Assembly (NCBI GenBank): GCA_002102555.1
Contig: MCFL01000026.1
Coordinates: 1 to 64,000 of the forward strand
From: Catenaria anguillulae PL171
Lineage: Eukaryota > Blastocladiomycota > Blastocladiomycetes > Blastocladiales > Catenariaceae
Reading direction: 5' to 3'
Length of the DNA: 64,000 nt
Made by a program: the position numbers and the translations under genes
Shown: in pieces, positions 59,651 to 64,000 of the stretch
Layout: each line of letters opens with the position of its first letter
How positions within the stretch are numbered: the stretch's first letter is position 1
The notes under the pieces: generated by a model
Database searches by the model: none
The model's input: only the letters and a program-made list of their open reading frames with translations
What the model was told of the DNA's origin: nothing

Positions 59651-60680
59651 ATGAATAGACCCACGAAAATGATCCCGACCCTCGCTACCACCACCACCGC
59701 CACCGCTGCCGCTGCCCGGATCCTCGCAAGGACGTCCCCGCGCCGCTCGCTGCACGTGCTGCACTCGCTGGCCGACCTGCGCGCCTACCGATCGTCGCTG
59801 TTGGCCGCCAACCAATCGCTCGGGTTTGTACCGACCATGGGCGCCCTGCACGCGGGCCACCTGGACCTCGTCGCCCATGCGTCCAAACATGCCTCCAAGG
59901 TGATCACGTCCATCTTTGTCAACCCAGCGCAATTTGCTCCACACGAGGACCTCGACCAGTACCCGAGGACGCTGGCAAATGACATTGACCAGCTGAAAGC
60001 ACAGGGTGTTGCCGATGCCGTATGGGCACCCAGTGTCAACGACATGTATCCGCGCGGGATATCCACGCACGTGCGCGAGCAGCGCGGCACGTTTGTGAGT
60101 GTGGAGGGCTTGAGCCATCAACTCGAAGGGTCGGTCCGCCCACACTTTTTCCGCGGGGTTGCCACCGTTGTCACAAAGCTCGTGAATGCCGTGCAGCCCG
60201 ACGTGGTTGTGTTTGGACAAAAGGACGCTCAGCAATGTTGCGTTGTGCGCGCCATGCTCGAGGACTTGCTCGTCAACACAAAAATGGTGGTGGCGCCTAC
60301 CGTGCGTGATCACGCCGATGGGCTGGCACTGAGTTCAAGGAACAGGTACTTGAGTCCCGAGGAGCGCGCACTGGCGCCCGCCTTGGCCGCCGGGTTAATG
60401 AGTGCGCAGGCGCTGTTTGAGCGCGAGGGCGTGACGAGTGCACAACGTTTGGTGGACCAGGTGGCCAATATCATCCGAGAAGTGGATCCCAGTGGCGAAA
60501 AGATCAAGGTCGAGTACATCAAGGTGACGACCAGGGAGTTGGACGAGGTGGTGGGCGATATCAAGGTGCAGGGCAATCCGGATTCGGACAAGAGCGTGGG
60601 GTGCCATTTTGAGTGCGGCCGTGCGGATGCAGGGCGGAACCAGGTTGATTGATAACGTGGTGCTCGGATGCTGGTTGTAA
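59651..60680 (+). CDS. PAN6: Pantoate--beta-alanine ligase (pantothenate synthetase)
   Basis: Last step of vitamin B5 synthesis: ATP-dependent joining of pantoate and beta-alanine. ATG at 59651 or 59669. A Thr/Ala/Arg-rich leader of about 35 residues may target mitochondria. Motifs: LGFVPTMGALHAGHLDLVAH (ATP-binding HxGH), TSIFVNPAQFAPHEDLDQYP, VVFGQKDAQQCCVVRAML (GxKDxQQ), and DGLALSSRNRYLSPEER with the KMSKS-like SSRN. The first stop in this frame is at 60652, but the expected C-terminus GAILSAAVRMQGGTRLIDNV is in the next frame after one extra G in the run at 60598-60601, ending at TAA 60678-60680. The gene end is 53 bp from the convergent neighbour. Confidence 0.92.
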
Positions 60681-60733
60681 GTGCCATACGGATAAGCAAG
60701 ACAAGGGTAGTGTCGTGATTGTTTTTACATACA

Positions 60734-61623
60734 TTAAGTAGCAATGAAGTCATTGACCAGTTTGGCATACTCAACAGGATACTTGCGCAACAACTGCACA
60801 TGTCCGGCATCCATCCACTCAATCCTTGTCAATGTAGGATCTCTGTACTTGTTGACAAACTCGCTGATCTCGCTGGCAACACAATGGAATCCCTGAGCCC
60901 GCCAAGAACCAATGTTGGGCACTGCGGTATGTTTGCCAGTCCCTTGTGCAGCTCGTCCAAGATGCGTGCATGTGGCGGGAATTGCAAGTAGGCCCTGGCA
61001 ACCTTGAAGACGGATTCGGGGACATTTTGTGGCCCGCCAGGCCATGCAACGCCCACGGTACCACGCACAAGCTGTTCGGGTGTCAACAAGCTGGGGCCCG
61101 AGTCATGGATGGCTTTGGAGACGCGACCAGTCAAGTCTGAAGGGAGCAGAGCCCAGGCAAACGGGCCATTGTTGGACAGGGTGTGCACGACAATGTTTCG
61201 ACTTGAGGAATCCACTTGAAGGGTAAGTTGAAGGGCGCGATCAAAACCATTGGCCAAGTCTGCGAGTGACCGGTGCAGGCCAAAAAGCGGGGCAACAGCA
61301 CAGTGCGGCGGCAAGGTGGCATAGGCGACGGGCGATCCGCGAGACAAATGGAGCTGGGCGTACTTGGCGAGGTGGGACGGGTGGGCACGCCACCAGCCGA
61401 GCAGCAGGACGAGAGGAGGTGGAAGTGGATCATGAGCGTGAGGATGAGCTGCCGGGGCTGGGGCTGGTCGCGAGGGCTGGGCGAGGTGGACGAGAGAGGA
61501 AAGCCTAGTGATTGTGGTCTTGTCGGAGTAGTGGCGGGCGAGAAGCGGTTCAAGTTGTGCCAGTGGGCGTAGCCGCAGGGGCAAAGAGCCAGGGCGGATA
61601 CACGGTGACAGTGCCAGTGCCAT
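60734..61623 (-). CDS. DUF829/TMEM53-like alpha/beta hydrolase-fold protein
   Basis: About 296 residues, ATG at 61623, with a frame break near 60881 after LVLGGLRDSIV. The blocks LPPPLVLLLGWWRAHPSHLA, KYAQLHLSRGSPVAYATLPP, NIVVHTLSNNGPFAW (nucleophile-elbow position, HxxSNNG) and, in the other frame, the C-terminal EFVNKYRDPTLTRIEWMDAG-HVQLLRKYPVEY follow DUF829 proteins (TMEM53; PaxU-like in fungi). The final GH of DAGHVQ is the expected catalytic His. The presequence-like start (CIRPGSLPLRLRPLAQ) is Arg-rich. Enzymatic role unknown. Confidence 0.75.
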
Positions 61624-61996
61624 GGTCAAGTCTGGTAAGTGCTTCCTTAAAATACAAGTGCAGCGTGGCTCCAATGCCAATGCGAACAGCCCCTCACCCC
61701 TCACGGTGGTGTTTATTTATGAAGGGCGTTTGGTGCGTGCATCGCAGTTGCATTCAAACCCTGCAGGCATGGCACGGCACGGCACAGCACGCCAGCGCGT
61801 GACACGTCACCTTGATCCAAATATCGAGACCACCGACACATGGACATACTGATACCGACGCCCAACGGGACTTGTTTCATCGACGTCGACCGCGGTCCAT
61901 CGTTCGCGTAAATACATAGACAGACTGTATAGGTTCACCAGCTTCTCTTGATTGCATGTATTATGCACTAGCATACGGAATGCAAGAGCCGACACC
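61624..61996. promoter_or_regulatory. Intergenic region between divergent DUF829 and Arf-GEF genes
   Basis: About 370 bases with no gene. Near 61765 GCACG/GGCAC repeats three times. Confidence 0.4.
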
Positions 61997-64000
61997 ATGA
62001 ATTCCATACAAGGAGCAGCAGCCAGCCCTGCACCCCCGGCACCGCTGCCCTTGCCTTTGCCTTCACCTTCGCCCGTCGCCACCCTCGCCCGGTCCCTGGC
62101 CCTCACCCCGGCAGAAAAACTCAACCTGATCCTCCACCAGACCCTGCTCGTGCTGTCATTCCTGCGCCGAAATGCAAAGTTCTCCGCCACGCCCATGCCC
62201 CACCTGTGCCCGTCGCCCTACGCCGGTGCCAACGCCCAAATCGTCGCCACGCTCGACTCGTCCGCCATTGGCGCTCACCACGCTGCATCTTCGCCCGCGT
62301 CTGCTCCTGGCCAAGATGGCCCTGGAGCGTCCTCAGTCAACAGCTCTGGCGCACAGTCCACGAGCGTCAACGGATCGCGCGAGCGCGACGACTATCTTGA
62401 CCGATGCGCACGCCTGTTTGCGTGGGCGGGCCAACCGCCCGCCGTGCGCGTGTCCACGCCCATCTCGCATTCGCCCAGCATGGACGAAGATGCCCTCTTG
62501 TCGGCCGCGGTTACCGGCGGAAACACCCACTTGTCCATTCACGTCGAGACGGCCGCAATGAACAACGGCACCAGTGACCGAGATGATGACGACCAAGCGT
62601 CCATTGATGCCACGAGCTTGATCCAATCGGTCGCCGCACAACCTGCCGCGGCTGCCGAATCGGCGCCCTTGCTTGCCTCGGCTGCAGCAGCGGCGGATCT
62701 GCCTGAGCAACCGACGACGTCTTCAGCGGCAACCACCGTTCCGCCGTCGCCAGAACCCGGTCAATGTATGTCTGTCTCGGTTTGTTTCTCTGTTGCTGAC
62801 TCTTCTCACATTGTGATACACCTCCGAATTCACAGCCGCTGCCACAAAGAAACCCACTCCACAACCCACACAACATCAATCGCACCACATTGCGCTCCCC
62901 TGCAACCGTCCTGATCCAAGGATTTGAAGAGCTCCTCAAGCGCCTCACCTCGCTCCCCTCTCCCAGCCACTTGCCTTCACGCATTTCCCCGCTGTTTCTT
63001 GTCACCCCGTTTTTGCGCGTGCTGCAATCGGGCGACGCAACGGGGCCCATCACATCGGCCGTCGTCACGGCCCTGCATCAGCTCATTGCAAACGACGCCA
63101 TTGCCGGGGGCCGCGATTTGGCGCTCGCCGTGTCGTCGCTTGTTTCCACCGTGTACCAGGCAAAGTTTGAAAGCACGGATGCGGCGAGCGACGACTTGGT
63201 CTTGTACAGGATCTTGGATCTGGCCCTGGCGCTTGTCCAGAGTGCACGGCTGAGCAACGTGTTGAGCGACGAAGCCGTGTGCCAAATGTTTGAGTTGGGC
63301 CTGAGCATGTGGATGATGGCGGATGCAAGCGAGTTGGTCAGGCAGCATGCCCTTCGCTTGCTCGAGGCGCTCATGGACTTGGCATTCACGACGCCGCCAC
63401 CTCAGCAGCCCGAGGGCGCGTCGGCAACGCAGGATGCTGCGGCTACGGCGCCCGTGTCGGCAGCGGCCGCCGAAATCTTGCGTGTTCTCGGCACCATTCT
63501 CGCGGGCGACCCGGCTCCCTCGAGCGAATCGTCACTGATCCTGGCACATCACCTCATTCAGCTGCTCGTGTCGCTCCCCTCGCTACCCACTGACATTCAC
63601 GCGTTTATCGTGCAAGCCTACTTGCTCCCGTGCCTCGTCACGCTTGACACGCATCGCACCGTCCCCGCACACGACGCTCGATTCGGCGTGGGCGTCACGG
63701 CGCCTACCTCGCACCATGCGCTGGCACGACCATCAACCAATGTGCTCGTCATGACGTGGACCACCATGCTCAAGATTTGGACTCGCATGTGGCGCGAGCT
63801 CGAGTGCGTGTACGAGCTAGTCCTTGACCAACTGCTGCGCCCGCTTGCTGGGACACCCACGGCCGCCACCGGGTCGGGCTTGGCGGTCGGTGGCGGCGGG
63901 CTGGCATCCAAACCGGGAGCCCCACGGGCGATATCGGGAGCATCCGCCGCGAGCGCCGATTCTGGTACCATCACGGAAGAACCCTGGGACGTCCGACAAG
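61997..64000 (+). CDS. GBF1/Gea-type Arf guanine nucleotide exchange factor, N-terminal part
   Basis: The gene runs off the right edge, so the catalytic Sec7 domain is not in view. ATG at 61997. The first block LTPAEKLNLILHQTLLVLSF-LRRNAKFS is the start of the DCB dimerisation domain. After a 250-residue Ala/Ser-rich insert and an intron (about 62770-62836, borders uncertain) the DCB domain resumes: LIQGFEELLKRL, LVTPFLRVLQSGDATGPITS, AKFESTDAASDDLVLYRILD and LSNVLSDEAVCQMFELGLSM-WMMADASELVRQHAL. The order matches GBF1/GNOM/Gea rather than the BIG/Sec7 subfamily. These proteins load Arf1 at the Golgi. The 250-residue insert inside DCB is unusual. Confidence 0.8.

Overview
The window is nuclear DNA of a eukaryote, most likely an early-diverging, flagellated (zoosporic) fungus. 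Genes are dense, on both strands, and split by short GT-AG introns, mostly 60-110 bases, with donors such as GTACGT, GTATGT and GTGCGT. Families typical of fungi are present: a HAM1-like protein, a CSC1-type channel and a Plavaka-like transposase. A CEP44-like centriole protein is also present, which yeasts and moulds without flagella would not be expected to keep. Assignment to a chytrid or blastocladiomycete is inference; no rRNA or marker gene fixes the taxon.

Layout. 1-859: 3'-truncated acidic, serine-rich protein (minus). 1229-4981: intact nine-exon Plavaka-like transposase (minus). 5643-7492: unknown four-exon gene ending in a Gly/Gln tandem repeat. 8099-9932: bacterial-type glycyl-tRNA synthetase (minus), divergent from hypoxanthine-guanine phosphoribosyltransferase (10740-11571). 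11732-13948: two tandem paralogues for secreted eight-cysteine proteins. 14474-15190: mitochondrial ISCA2-type Fe-S protein. 16505-18160: CEP44-like. 19184-21627: HAM1-like lipid-binding protein. 22287-24709: glycogen synthase. 25655-27157: mitochondrial malonyl-CoA:ACP transacylase. 27891-28919: PD-(D/E)XK nuclease-like protein with an RGG tail. 29158-31493: tRNA dihydrouridine synthase DUS3. 31808-33202: F-box/LRR protein. 33920-34840: pirin. 35099-37080: cytochrome P450. 38009-38342: ribosomal protein eS27. 39491-40916: unrecognised gene. 41152-45704: CSC1/OSCA channel. 46503-49459: CaM-kinase-like domain fused to a neutral-sphingomyelinase-like EEP domain. 50690-52094: FCP1-like phosphatase gene interrupted by a retroposed mRNA fragment. 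53573-54022: unknown protein. 56148-57539: WDR82/Swd2. 57941-59290: branched-chain 2-oxoacid dehydrogenase E1 alpha, divergent from pantothenate synthetase (59651-60680). 60734-61623: DUF829/TMEM53 protein. 61997-64000: N-terminal part of a GBF1/Gea-type Arf-GEF.

This is ordinary fungal gene order without operons. Several neighbours act in mitochondria (ISCA2, malonyl transacylase, BCKDH E1 alpha), and these touch CoA, acyl-carrier and lipoate metabolism, but physical linkage in fungi does not prove co-regulation. About ten otherwise good housekeeping genes each carry one or a few single-base frame breaks inside conserved motifs, while many neighbours, including the 1,045-residue transposase, are fully open. 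I read most of these breaks as assembly indels rather than pseudogenes.

The most striking items are the kinase-EEP fusion and a textbook retroposition event: 5'-truncated mRNA copy, A20 tail and 17-bp target-site duplication inside a phosphatase gene.
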